Below are positions 18,243-26,519 of a DNA stretch of 64,000 nucleotides, in pieces. Every line of letters begins with the position of its first letter. Position 1 is the first letter of the stretch. This stretch comes from Acidobacteriota bacterium. Lineage in GTDB: Bacteria > Acidobacteriota > Terriglobia > Terriglobales > Acidobacteriaceae. The stretch covers positions 1-64,000 of the forward strand of contig JABDHA010000004.1 in assembly GCA_013285705.1 (NCBI GenBank). Reading direction: 5' to 3'. The notes under the pieces are model-generated. The model ran no database searches. It worked only from the letters and a program-made list of their open reading frames with translations, and was not told the DNA's origin. A program made the translations under genes and the position numbers.

Positions 18243-18319
18243 GGGCGGTTAGCTCAGTTGGTTAGAGCGCCTGCCTTACAAGCAGGAGGTCGCAGGTTCG
18301 AGCCCTGCACTGCCCACCA
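18243..18319 (+). tRNA. tRNA-Val (anticodon TAC)
   Basis: Full cloverleaf: acceptor GGGCGGT pairing with ACTGCCC, D-arm GCTCAGTTGGTTAGAGC, anticodon stem CCTGC/GCAGG with loop CTTACAA (anticodon TAC), T-arm GCAGG TTCGAGC CCTGC, discriminator A and encoded CCA. Confidence 0.97.
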
Positions 18320-18492
18320 TGAAGGATGAATCGCACGTAAGTTGTTGCAGTGCTTGCTTGACTTGTTGTTGATTCAATAATTCCTAAGAACTGCTAGCCA
18401 CGCAGTCAACCCTCGTTTGTTTTCAGCACGCTTTTCGCGACTTCCTTCATCCTTGTTCAATCACCGCCGATGGTGAGGTAAGAGAGATCGCC

Positions 18493-20187
18493 GTGCAAAA
18501 CACCCTGCTCGACATCCTGATCCTGGGTCTCCTGGTGCTGCTCTTTGGAGCGATTTACCGGAAGCGCGCCACGCTGCGCCTGCGCTTCTGGATTTCGGGC
18601 TGGCTGTTTGTCCTGGCTCATTTTGCAGCATTGCTTCCCCAGGTTACGGCGCCCTTCTGGCAGTCGATGCAGTACGCGCTGGGCATGAGCGGTCTGGTGC
18701 TGGGCGGGGTCTGTTTTGTGCTCGCATCAAGCGCCGTCACGCTGCGCAGCAGAGACTTGAGCCTGCTGGCTGCGGTGGTTGGTATTCCATCCCTTCTTTA
18801 TTGCTTCCTGGTATTTTTCGGATTCACGGCGGTATGGCCTCTGACAGGTTTTGCATGTGCGAGCGAGACGGCGACGCTGTGGATTGGATGGCGCTTTAAC
18901 CGGAACAAGCGGATCGTTTTGTGGACCAATACCATCGCTGCGCTGGTTTGCGGTGCATGGCTGATCTACCTCATTCGAACGGATCAGGCTGAGTATGGCA
19001 TTTACGCCATACTGACGCAGCTTTTTCTGGTCAATGCGGTTCTTTTCTGGAGCGATTTTCGCCGCATCTCCGCCGGAGTCATTACCGCGTCAGGCGGCTT
19101 GCTGGCATGGGCCTCGGTCTTTCCCTCCGCACTCGCGGTGAGACATTTCTTTCCCCATGCGGATGTTCCCGGCGAGTTATGGAACGTGCCAAAGTATTTT
19201 GTCGAGTTCGGCATGATTCTCACCTTGCTGGAGAATCAACTCTACTCGGCGAAATGGCAGAGTGAGCAATACCGGCTGCTCTTCGACAGCAATCCGCACC
19301 CGATGTTCATCTATGATGCGCAGCACCTCACCTTTCTCCGGGTGAACGACGCGGCGTTGCGGCAATACGATTACAGCAGAACCGAATTCCTGCGGATGAC
19401 CATGGGCGATCTGCATGAGGTGGCGGTTCTGCCCGGCCTCGAAAAGATGCTTGCCGAGCAAAATAGCTCGATCAAGGTCACGGGGCCGTGGACCCAGCGA
19501 AGAAAAGACGGGAGTCAGTTTCAGGCAGAGATATCGTCGCACTCGATTGAGTTTGAGGGATTCGACGCGCGCTTTTTCATGGTGCAGGACGTCACCGACC
19601 GTGAGCGCCTGCATGACGAACTGGTGCATCGCGCGCATCACGATTCGCTGACCAACCTGCCGAACCGCTTCCTGCTGGAACAGCGGATGCGTCAGACGCT
19701 GGAAAATGCCTCGCGTTATAGCCACAAGGCGGCGATCCTGTGCATCGATCTGGACCGCTTCAAGCAGATCAATGACAACTACGGTCATGCGACCGGAGAT
19801 GCGTGTTTGCAGGAGATAGCCGCCAGACTGACGTCGCGCCTGCGCGAATCGGATACGGTGGCGCGCACAGGCGGCGAGGAATTCACAGTTGTGATCGGCG
19901 AACTACTCTATAACGCTGACGCGGAAAAGGTGGCGTGCGATCTGTTGACAGGGTTCCAGAGGAGATTCAGCGTGGGTGAGATGGAACTGCAACTCTCTGC
20001 CAGCATCGGGATCGCGCTGTATCCGGATCATGGAACGGAAGGCACGCAGCTCTGGCGGGCCGCGGACATTGCCATGTACCGCGCCAAGTATGCCGGCGGG
20101 AACCGATACATGATCGTTTCAGATGGCGTAGAAAATGCTTTGCCGGAGAAAGTATTGCCCTGGGCTACACGCGGCGATAGACGGTAA
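18493..20187 (+). CDS. Membrane diguanylate cyclase with PAS domain
   Basis: Makes cyclic di-GMP at the inner membrane. GTG start at 18493. Residues 1-210 contain about seven hydrophobic segments (sensor part, no named family recognised). A PAS domain follows at about 255-380 (YRLLFDSNPHPMFIYD, then FMVQDVTDRERLHDEL). The GGDEF domain starts near HDSLTNLPNRFLLEQR; the active-site loop is GGEEF at residues 460-464, and an inhibitory RxxD site (RESD) sits five residues before it, so product feedback inhibition is expected. The metal ligand region LCIDLDRFKQINDNYGHATGD is intact. It lies after tRNA-Val in the same direction and has no linked EAL gene; an EAL protein is encoded 28 kb away. Confidence 0.92.
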   Translation: MQNTLLDILILGLLVLLFGAIYRKRATLRLRFWISGWLFVLAHFAALLPQVTAPFWQSMQYALGMSGLVLGGVCFVLASSAVTLRSRDLSLLAAVVGIPSLLYCFLVFFGFTAVWPLTGFACASETATLWIGWRFNRNKRIVLWTNTIAALVCGAWLIYLIRTDQAEYGIYAILTQLFLVNAVLFWSDFRRISAGVITASGGLLAWASVFPSALAVRHFFPHADVPGELWNVPKYFVEFGMILTLLENQLYSAKWQSEQYRLLFDSNPHPMFIYDAQHLTFLRVNDAALRQYDYSRTEFLRMTMGDLHEVAVLPGLEKMLAEQNSSIKVTGPWTQRRKDGSQFQAEISSHSIEFEGFDARFFMVQDVTDRERLHDELVHRAHHDSLTNLPNRFLLEQRMRQTLENASRYSHKAAILCIDLDRFKQINDNYGHATGDACLQEIAARLTSRLRESDTVARTGGEEFTVVIGELLYNADAEKVACDLLTGFQRRFSVGEMELQLSASIGIALYPDHGTEGTQLWRAADIAMYRAKYAGGNRYMIVSDGVENALPEKVLPWATRGDRR

Positions 20188-20420
20188 GATATTTTTCACG
20201 CAGAGGATTTCGTCCTGTGCACCATTCACAGGTGAGGCAAGCGCGCAGCCTCTCAACTCTACTCGCTCAAAATATCCTTAGTTGCCGAAGATGATTCGCT
20301 AAAATTTCCCCTATCTTTCGGCCAGCGCCGGGGAGAAAGTAAGAATCGATGGAGTCGGTGCTGTAAGTTTTGTCCGAGTTGGCTTACAAACTAAATCCTG
20401 AACCGTAAAGGAGACGAAAC

Positions 20421-20726
20421 ATGGTTTACTTCTGGGAATGGACTCAGGTTAGCCTCGGGACAGGTACGGTCGGGGAAGCGTATAACCAGATCGCTACGAA
20501 CACATCGTATGGCTTTCCGTCACTCGGTTGGACCGGTATCAAGGTCGCCTCAGACGTGCATGCGTGGAATGGAAAACTCATCGTTGTCGTGGTGCTTCTT
20601 CCCATCTCTGGATCGGAATACTGGCTGATTGTGAGCTCCGCCGGAGACGGTACCGAAGATGACGCGAAAGCAAACATCAATATTGTTTCGAGCCAAATTA
20701 AGATCATACTCAACGACTACTTCTAA
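20421..20726 (+). CDS. Small orphan protein of unknown function (101 residues)
   Basis: Not recognised. A strong ribosome binding site (AAGGAGA, seven bases before the ATG) and good codon structure support a real gene. The sequence is mildly acidic, with a central hydrophobic strand (KLIVVVVLLPISG) and many aromatic and Ser/Thr residues (VYFWEWTQVSLGTGTVGEAYN). No signal peptide or cysteine. The C-terminal half (DAKANINIVSSQIKIILNDYF) looks helical. It could be a small soluble alpha/beta protein. It has a leader of about 230 bases with a GC-rich hairpin region near 20305-20334. It is not in an obvious operon with the diguanylate cyclase upstream or the convergent dehydrogenase. Confidence 0.72.
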   Translation: MVYFWEWTQVSLGTGTVGEAYNQIATNTSYGFPSLGWTGIKVASDVHAWNGKLIVVVVLLPISGSEYWLIVSSAGDGTEDDAKANINIVSSQIKIILNDYF

Positions 20727-20790
20727 ACTCATTGTCATGCTTTAGGCGTAGGAATTAGTTGACGGGCAGCTAGCTCTATAGCGATATATC

Positions 20791-21828
20791 TTAGCTTGTG
20801 AGAACCGCGCGGTAACGTACCTGGTTTTTGCGGACGCGTTTGACGGCGTCGTTCGCTTTCGCCATGGGAAAGCGCTCCACCTGAGCTTTGACGCTGTGTC
20901 TCGCAGCTACATCCAGCATTTCTGCGATCTGCACCGGGCTGCCGGTGTTGCAGCCGCTCATATTTTTCATTGCGCCGGTGAGAGAGGAAGCGGGCGTCGC
21001 AACCGGAGATGGTGGCACTCCGGCAAAACAAAGCGTTCCGTGAGGCCGCAGCGCGGTGAGATAGGCCTGCCAATCCTGATCCGCGTTGATCGTTGACAGA
21101 ATCAGATCAAACGATCCGGCGAGACGTTTCAAGCCCTTGGATTCGCGCGTGTGCACGAAATGATGAGCGCCGAGTGCGAGCGCGTCTGCTTCTTTTGCAG
21201 CGGTGCTTGAAAAGGCAGTCACTTCCGCGCCGAAAGTACGGGCAAACTGCAACGCGACATGGCCCAGGCCGCCGATGCCGATGACGCCGACGCGTGAGGA
21301 TGGGTTCACTCCATGCAAGCGCAGCGGGTGATAGACAGCGATGCCGGCGCACAATAGCGGAGCCGTGGAATCGCTTTCCAATGCGTCTGGAATTTTCACG
21401 GCGAAGCGCGCGTTGACGCGAATGCTTTCCGCATAGCCGCCGTGGCGATGAACGCAGGTTGGCTGGCTCTGTGCGCAAAGATGTTCTTCGCCTTTGCGGC
21501 ACCATTCGCAGTGACCGCAGGAGTCGGCCTGCCAGCCAATGCCTACGCGCTCACCTTCGGTAAGATCTGTGACCTCGCTGCCGACAGAGTTGACCGTGCC
21601 GATAATTTCGTGACCGGGAATAAACGGATATTTACTTAACCCGCCGTCGTTGTCGATGAGGTGCAGATCGCTGCGGCAGATGCCGCAATGCGTGATCCTG
21701 ACTTCCACATCGTATGGGGCAAGTTTGGATGCCTCATATTTGAAAGGAAGAAGCTCGGCGCCTGCGGCGTGTACAGCATATCCATGAATCGTGCTGAGAG
21801 GACTGGTGCTGATCGGGATGGTGCTCAT
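20791..21828 (-). CDS. Zinc-dependent alcohol dehydrogenase, YahK/CAD type
   Basis: Medium-chain NADP(H)-preferring aldehyde/alcohol oxidoreductase of 345 residues. Catalytic zinc site: Cys in HCGICRSDLH, GHE in FIPGHEIIGTV and later Cys in LLCAGIAVYHPL. Structural zinc cysteines lie in SCGHCEWCRKGEEHLC. The nucleotide-binding motif is VGVIGIGGLGHVALQFAR. These features match the cinnamyl-alcohol-dehydrogenase-like group, which act on many aldehydes. The gene is monocistronic in appearance, 31 bases downstream of the S55 peptidase gene on the same strand, so it may be read as its second cistron. Confidence 0.92.
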   Translation of the reverse strand: MSTIPISTSPLSTIHGYAVHAAGAELLPFKYEASKLAPYDVEVRITHCGICRSDLHLIDNDGGLSKYPFIPGHEIIGTVNSVGSEVTDLTEGERVGIGWQADSCGHCEWCRKGEEHLCAQSQPTCVHRHGGYAESIRVNARFAVKIPDALESDSTAPLLCAGIAVYHPLRLHGVNPSSRVGVIGIGGLGHVALQFARTFGAEVTAFSSTAAKEADALALGAHHFVHTRESKGLKRLAGSFDLILSTINADQDWQAYLTALRPHGTLCFAGVPPSPVATPASSLTGAMKNMSGCNTGSPVQIAEMLDVAARHSVKAQVERFPMAKANDAVKRVRKNQVRYRAVLTS

Positions 21829-21859
21829 AGGTTCCGGGCTCTCTTTGGGGGAAGCTTTT

Positions 21860-23713
21860 TCATTCTACCCGGAGTGTCAACACCTGCTGCCCGCTCAACA
21901 TGCTGTCGATGGGAATGGACGCCATGGGCACTGCCGATTCACCGCTCAATGTTAATTTTTGATTTTGCCGCAGCGGCTCGAGCACATTGGCCATGGACAT
22001 GGGGACGGTTGCGAGGGTGCGTCCGTCGAGCACAGCCTGAGGCGAGGGCTCGAGCAGCGTTATATAGAGACGGTCGTTTTCGTGAAGGCTGTTCAGTTGC
22101 TCGATGGTCGCAGCCACGTCGAGATTGGGGCTGCCCGTGCGCGATGTCTGCGTCAGCTTGTCGAGTGTCGTGCCGTCGCTGACGAGGAGCCGTATCTGCC
22201 CTTCTCCCAAAACAGCAGGCAGGGTGACGGGAATGCGCACATTGCGCACTTCGCCGCGCCAGGGCCGGATGGTGGCTTCGATTGTGATGGTCTGGCCTGC
22301 ATGCACAATCGCGGCGGTGCTTTGAGCGCTCTCGAGGTCGGCAGCCAGATGCTTGGGAATGGCTTCGACTTCAATCTCTACCTTGTTGATCGGTGTCTGG
22401 CGGGCGGCGTTGTCATACAGACGCGAGAAGCGTTCGCCGACCATCAGCGCGGCCATCAGGTTTGCCGGTGCGATCTCGCTGGGCGCTACGAGACCGCCGA
22501 AGTGGACAGCAGGGAATCCGGAGACATCGACGGTACTGCGCACGCGGTAGCTGGTCTCCGCCGTGAAGTTGTTGCGCTGCATCAAGGCTTGAAAGACGGC
22601 TACCATGACGGCGGTCGGCGTGATCTGCGGCTGGTCTACGACTTCCAGATGCAGTGAATGCTCATTCAACGAATGTTGATCCAACGCATGCGATTCATCT
22701 TCACCGGTGATCTTCACGGTGACGGGAATCATTTTGGCCTGCTGGCCGAACTGGCCGCGAATGGCGGACTCGCGATCTTCCGTAAACGAACCCACTGTCT
22801 CGGTCGTGTTGACGATCTTGAAGGCGTTGAGCGGCGAGGGCAATGTGGCCACGACCTGCGCCTTCGTCATCGGCATGGAGACTGGGCCGAACTGCGTGAT
22901 CGGGTGTCCGCAGGCGAGAAGCTGTTTGGGATCGACGTAGGTAACGGTGCAGGTGGCCGCGATTTCGAGATCGCCGCGCATCAGCAGAGCGCTTACGGCT
23001 GAACCGGGAATGATCGGCTCCGGCTGCTTCTCATTGCTGGATGAGCCCCCGATGCCTTCGACCGCAGTGAGGCCGAGCGACGAAGAATGCTGTTTCCAGA
23101 GCTCCAATGCCTGCGGGCTGAATCCGTTGAAGACGAGCGGCGTATCCATGGGACGAATCGCGGTGGTTTCGACGGCGTCCTGATTCGCGCCGGAAAAGGG
23201 CGAGGCATCTTTAGTGCTTGCAGTGAGCGTGGAAAGCGGCGGCGGGTTGTTGGCGGCGATCAGATCGGTGCTGTGGCGCGCGACTTCAAGCATCTGACCA
23301 ATGGGAGTGATGCCGGCGATGGGCTCCTTGCTGAATGCGCCGATGCGATAACTGATTGCACCCAGCAGCTTGCCATCGACATAGACGGGGCTGCCGCTCA
23401 TGCCTGCAACCACGCCGGTGTATTCGGGCTTGGTGCCTTCGAGGCGCGCGAGAATCATGTCCTGTCCAGGGCCAAGCGCATTATGCAGCAGGCCGAGAAT
23501 CAGCACGCCCATCGGCTCTGGCTGCGTACCTTCGAAGACCGTGTACGCCACGCCATGCACTCCGCGATGTACTTGTTCCAGAGGATAAAAACCGGCACTC
23601 GAAGGAGGTGGAGTCGCAGGCAAGGCAACAGGTAAAGTGGACGTGGGCTGACCGAGGAGCGCCGTGGCGCTAAACAAAATCAGCCAGCCGATGTCCTTTA
23701 AGCGATTACTCAC
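21860..23713 (-). CDS. SpoIVB-type S55 peptidase domain protein, exported
   Basis: 617-residue protein with a GTG start and a signal peptide (WLILFSATALLGQ). After a proline-rich linker comes the S55 domain: GVHGVAYTVFEGTQPEPMGV near residue 52, and the serine motif VVAGMSGSPVYVDGKLLGAISY near residue 101. The remainder (residues of about 180-617) is beta-rich with no family I recognise. S55 peptidases are best known from Bacillus sporulation (SpoIVB), but such proteins also occur in non-sporulating acidobacteria, where the role is unknown. The adjacent divergent gene codes for the VWA protein; the two share a short 90-base promoter region. Confidence 0.87.
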   Translation of the reverse strand: MSNRLKDIGWLILFSATALLGQPTSTLPVALPATPPPSSAGFYPLEQVHRGVHGVAYTVFEGTQPEPMGVLILGLLHNALGPGQDMILARLEGTKPEYTGVVAGMSGSPVYVDGKLLGAISYRIGAFSKEPIAGITPIGQMLEVARHSTDLIAANNPPPLSTLTASTKDASPFSGANQDAVETTAIRPMDTPLVFNGFSPQALELWKQHSSSLGLTAVEGIGGSSSNEKQPEPIIPGSAVSALLMRGDLEIAATCTVTYVDPKQLLACGHPITQFGPVSMPMTKAQVVATLPSPLNAFKIVNTTETVGSFTEDRESAIRGQFGQQAKMIPVTVKITGEDESHALDQHSLNEHSLHLEVVDQPQITPTAVMVAVFQALMQRNNFTAETSYRVRSTVDVSGFPAVHFGGLVAPSEIAPANLMAALMVGERFSRLYDNAARQTPINKVEIEVEAIPKHLAADLESAQSTAAIVHAGQTITIEATIRPWRGEVRNVRIPVTLPAVLGEGQIRLLVSDGTTLDKLTQTSRTGSPNLDVAATIEQLNSLHENDRLYITLLEPSPQAVLDGRTLATVPMSMANVLEPLRQNQKLTLSGESAVPMASIPIDSMLSGQQVLTLRVE

Positions 23714-23802
23714 GTCTACAAGAGTAGAGCATTTTGGCCTTTGCGGTAACGAAACCTTCGTTCCCTTATGACGCTTGCAGGAGAGGGCCTCGGAGTTTCA
23801 CA

Positions 23803-25068
23803 ATGAATCCACGCATGAAGATCCCACTGGCTGCATCCCGAGTTCGTCAGATATTCGCTTCCTTAGCGTTGCTTTCGCTGGTGTTCTGCCAGTCGGTTGC
23901 TCCCGCGCAGCAGCAACCGCAACAACAGCCGCAGCAGAATCAGCAGCAACCGCAACAACAGCCGCAGCAGAATCAGCAGCAAACGCAACCGAATCAGCAG
24001 GGTCAGCAGCCGGAAGACCAGTCAGCGCCGGATGCGGGCGGCCCTGGGGGCGACAATGGCGCCATCGCCATTCCGAAAAAGAAGGAAAAAGAAGAGGCTC
24101 CGCCACCACCGCCAGAGCCGAAGGTGAAGAACCCGCCGGGTTTACAGAACTTCTCCCTGCGCGTGGATGTCCCGGTCGTTAACGTGGATGTGGGCGTGAT
24201 TCTGGAAAAGACACACCAGTTTGTGCCTAGTCTGCAGAAGGAAAACTTCCGCGTCTACGAAGATGGAAATGCGCAGGAAATTACCAGCTTCCAGCGCATC
24301 CAGGCGCCGATCACCGCTGTTCTGGTTGTCGAGTTTGCAGCCAACAGCTATGCGTTTATTTACGATATGAAAAACGCGGCCTATACCTTTGCCCAACAGC
24401 TTAGGCCGGATGATTACATCGCTGTCGTCACCTATGACATGCACACGCAGATCCTGACTGACTTTACCCAGGACAAGCGCCTCGTTTATGAATCGCTGAA
24501 CTCGCTTACCATCCCCACCTGGCATGAGACGAACCTCTTCGATGCGGTTTACCAGACGCTCGACCGCCTGACCCGCGTGGAAGGACGCAAGTACGTCGTG
24601 CTGATTTCCTCCGGGCGCGACACGTTCAGCAAGATCAACCTGGACAAAGTGCTGCAGAAAATTAAAGCCACGCCGAACGTGACGATCTTTTCGATTGGCA
24701 CCGGGCAGACGGCGCGCATCATGGCCGATGGCGCAGGCGCGATGGGGCCGATTCGCAATCTCGACTACCTGCAGGCTGACAATCAGATGACGACCTTTGC
24801 GCGGATGACCGGCGGCCAGGCCTTTTTCCCGCGCTTTGTGGGCGAGATGCCGGACATTTTTCACCAGATCAACGACTCAATCCGTAACCAGTATGTGCTG
24901 AGCTACCACCCCACCAATACGAAGCAGGACGGCACCTATCGTAAGCTGCGGGTCGAGCTGGTGGACAACGAGGGCCACCCGCTGCGCATGCAGGATGAGA
25001 AGCACAAGCCACTGAAGTACGACGTCATCGCGCGCGACGGCTATCGCGCCAAACAGGAAGTGGAGTAG
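23803..25068 (+). CDS. Acidobacterial VWFA-related secreted protein
   Basis: 421-residue exported protein. Start chosen at ATG 23803, which gives a signal peptide with cleavage near APAQ; the ORF opens at 23734. The mature N-terminus is a 35-residue glutamine/proline/asparagine run made by tandem DNA repeats, then a proline/lysine stretch. Residues of about 120-330 form the VWA-like domain of the acidobacterial VWFA-related family (VDVPVVNVDVGVILEKT, NFRVYEDGNAQEITSFQRI, VVLISSGRDTFSKINLDKVL). The metal-site motif DxSxS is replaced by EFAANS (in LVVEFAANSYAF), so a metal-dependent adhesion site is unlikely to be intact. Members of this family are common in acidobacteria; none has a firmly known role as far as I know. 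Confidence 0.88.
   Translation: MNPRMKIPLAASRVRQIFASLALLSLVFCQSVAPAQQQPQQQPQQNQQQPQQQPQQNQQQTQPNQQGQQPEDQSAPDAGGPGGDNGAIAIPKKKEKEEAPPPPPEPKVKNPPGLQNFSLRVDVPVVNVDVGVILEKTHQFVPSLQKENFRVYEDGNAQEITSFQRIQAPITAVLVVEFAANSYAFIYDMKNAAYTFAQQLRPDDYIAVVTYDMHTQILTDFTQDKRLVYESLNSLTIPTWHETNLFDAVYQTLDRLTRVEGRKYVVLISSGRDTFSKINLDKVLQKIKATPNVTIFSIGTGQTARIMADGAGAMGPIRNLDYLQADNQMTTFARMTGGQAFFPRFVGEMPDIFHQINDSIRNQYVLSYHPTNTKQDGTYRKLRVELVDNEGHPLRMQDEKHKPLKYDVIARDGYRAKQEVE
23908..23973 (+). repeat. Two perfect 33-bp tandem repeats inside the VWFA-related gene
   Basis: 33-bp unit beginning CAGCAGCAACCGCAACAACA occurs twice without mismatch (23908-23940, 23941-23973), followed by a shortened degenerate third copy. 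Encodes the 11-residue unit QQQPQQQPQQN. The unit length preserves the frame, so copy number can vary without loss of the gene. Confidence 0.85.
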
Positions 25069-25092
25069 GGACTGCGCACACGGCAACACACA

Positions 25093-25378
25093 GGACTGGC
25101 CGTCCATGCACACGCGCCTTCGGCGCCAGTCGTACCGGTCCTCGTGCTTTGATTTAGCGTTGATTGACCTCTGATTTGGTTGGGCTTTGGGTCCAGGGCT
25201 AAAGCCTGACCTTGCCTGACTTGCCACGGTCTATCTGACTTGCCCAGTTCGCCCGCTCACCGGGCCATGTTTGTACCCTGAATGTGAGTTTCAGAAGAAA
25301 TTCTCAAAAACGGCAGTAGTAAAGTCGGCATGGAATCCGTCCTGGCGCCGAAGGCGCGTGTGTCTGGACGACCAGTCC
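25093..25378. repeat. Long inverted repeat flanking 212 bp of non-coding DNA
   Basis: Left arm 25093-25129 and right arm 25342-25378 are 37 bases each and complementary at 34 positions; 21 bases (ending in CGCCTTCGGCGCCAG on the left) are perfect. The region between has no ORF. It sits between two convergent genes. The arm core resembles the GCGCCCTTCGGGCGC hairpin at 43046. Confidence 0.75.
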
Positions 25379-25404
25379 CGCGTGTGCCTGGACGGCGAGT
25401 CCCC

Positions 25405-25992
25405 CTAAGGGTGGATTTTTTCGCCGCGCTCCAGCATCTCGATGAACAGGGCGATGCGCCTGGCGCGCGTCTCAGCCTTTTTGGCGGTTTGTACGCGCCA
25501 CAGTATGGCGTACCGATTTCGGCCCTCTAATGTGGCAAAGAACGCTTTGGCGCGGGCATTCTTGTTGAGAGCGGCCTGCAAATCCGGTGGCACGGTTGCC
25601 GTACTTGGGGAATCGTAGGCCTGTTCCCAGCGACCGTCTGCCTTGGCGCGTTCCATCTCGGCAAGGCCCGTTGCCTGCATGCGGCCGCATGCGACGAGAG
25701 TGAGCGCTTTTTCGCGGTTGATCTTCGACCAGATGCTCTTTTTACCGCGGGGCGTGAATTTCTGCAGCCAGGCCTCGTTGCTGAGACTCTTTTTCTGACC
25801 GTCGATCCAGCCGTAGCAAAGGGCGACTTCAATGGCCTCGGCGTAAGTGACGGACGAGGTGCCTGAGTCTTTTTTGGCGAGCTGCAGCCATATTCCAGGA
25901 GAGGAAAGGTGGTTTGTTTTCAGCCATTTCTCCCAGACCTTCTGGTTGGCGAAGGCTAATTTCGGCAACTCGGATTTGGGCTTGTCCGGCAT
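25405..25992 (-). CDS. YdeI/OmpD-associated family protein
   Basis: 195-residue cytoplasmic protein of the YdeI-like family (bacteriocin-protection/YdeI, OmpD-associated). Characteristic sequence: FANQKVWEKWLKTNHLSSPGIWLQLAKK, then SVTYAEAIEVALCYGWIDGQKKSL, FTPRGKKSIWSKINREKAL and the C-terminal KKAETRARRIALFIEMLERGEKIHP (pieces shown: YAEAIEVALCYGWIDGQ and SIWSKINREKAL). The biochemical role is unknown; in some bacteria YdeI is linked to peptide resistance. No signal peptide. It is convergent with the VWFA-related gene and divergent from the DUF2934 gene. Confidence 0.9.
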   Translation of the reverse strand: MPDKPKSELPKLAFANQKVWEKWLKTNHLSSPGIWLQLAKKDSGTSSVTYAEAIEVALCYGWIDGQKKSLSNEAWLQKFTPRGKKSIWSKINREKALTLVACGRMQATGLAEMERAKADGRWEQAYDSPSTATVPPDLQAALNKNARAKAFFATLEGRNRYAILWRVQTAKKAETRARRIALFIEMLERGEKIHP

Positions 25993-26095
25993 GGCGTTAC
26001 CTTTTTAGTCAATGAACGAGGCGACTTCCTGTTTCTCAATCGCCAAGGAATTTGGCATGATAGATAAGAATATCCTTGAGGAGGATCTCAACGAA

Positions 26096-26320
26096 ATGGC
26101 AGCTCCAAAAGCCGAAAAGACGACGAAACCCCGCAAGGCTCCTGCAAAGAAGAAGACCGCTGTTGAAGCGACAGAGCCGATTGTCATCCACCCCACTCCC
26201 ACCCACGACCAAATTGCCGCTCTTGCACAGAAATATTGGGCTGAGCGCGGATTTAGCGATGGACAGGCCGAGCATGACTGGTTGCGCGCCGAGCACGACC
26301 TGCTACAGGCCGCCTCGTAA
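26096..26320 (+). CDS. DUF2934 domain protein (74 residues)
   Basis: Small protein with a lysine/alanine-rich tail at the front (KAEKTTKPRKAPAKKKT) and a DUF2934 helix-turn-helix-like motif at the end: IAALAQKYWAERGFSDGQAE then HDWLRAEHDLL. Start chosen at ATG 26096 because a strong GAGGAGGA site precedes it by 10 bases; an in-frame ATG at 26057 gives 13 more residues with weaker support. DUF2934 proteins are common and often short in acidobacteria and proteobacteria; function is unknown. The basic front resembles histone-like tails and may contact nucleic acid, which is only a guess. Confidence 0.85.
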   Translation: MAAPKAEKTTKPRKAPAKKKTAVEATEPIVIHPTPTHDQIAALAQKYWAERGFSDGQAEHDWLRAEHDLLQAAS

Positions 26321-26359
26321 ACCTTTGAAATAAATACATTTTATCTTTATAAAAAGACA

Positions 26360-26381
26360 GGCGCTGCTGGATGGCAGCGCC
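26360..26381 (-). terminator. Hairpin with minus-strand T-run
   Basis: GGCGCTGC / GCAGCGCC with a six-base loop. Read on the minus strand it is followed by TGTCTTTTTAT, so it can terminate transcripts arriving from the flavin monooxygenase gene, whose stop lies about 140 bases before it. Confidence 0.6.
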
Positions 26382-26519
26382 CTGCTTATTGCTGCAAGGC
26401 TGCTTGCGGCCAGCCATTCTGCCAGGTAATCGTCAAAATCTGAAATGAGCTTCGACCGCCAGAAGAGCCGGTTAGCTCCCTCCTGTTTGGCGATGCGATG
26501 CAATCTGTCTGTTTTGCGA

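Noticed and set aside
20188-20420. Possible cyclic di-GMP riboswitch in the leader of the orphan gene
   Set aside because: The GC-rich hairpin is there, but the conserved GEMM core sequences could not be found.
25069-25404. CRISPR array
   Set aside because: The repeats are inverted, only one pair exists and there is no spacer periodicity.
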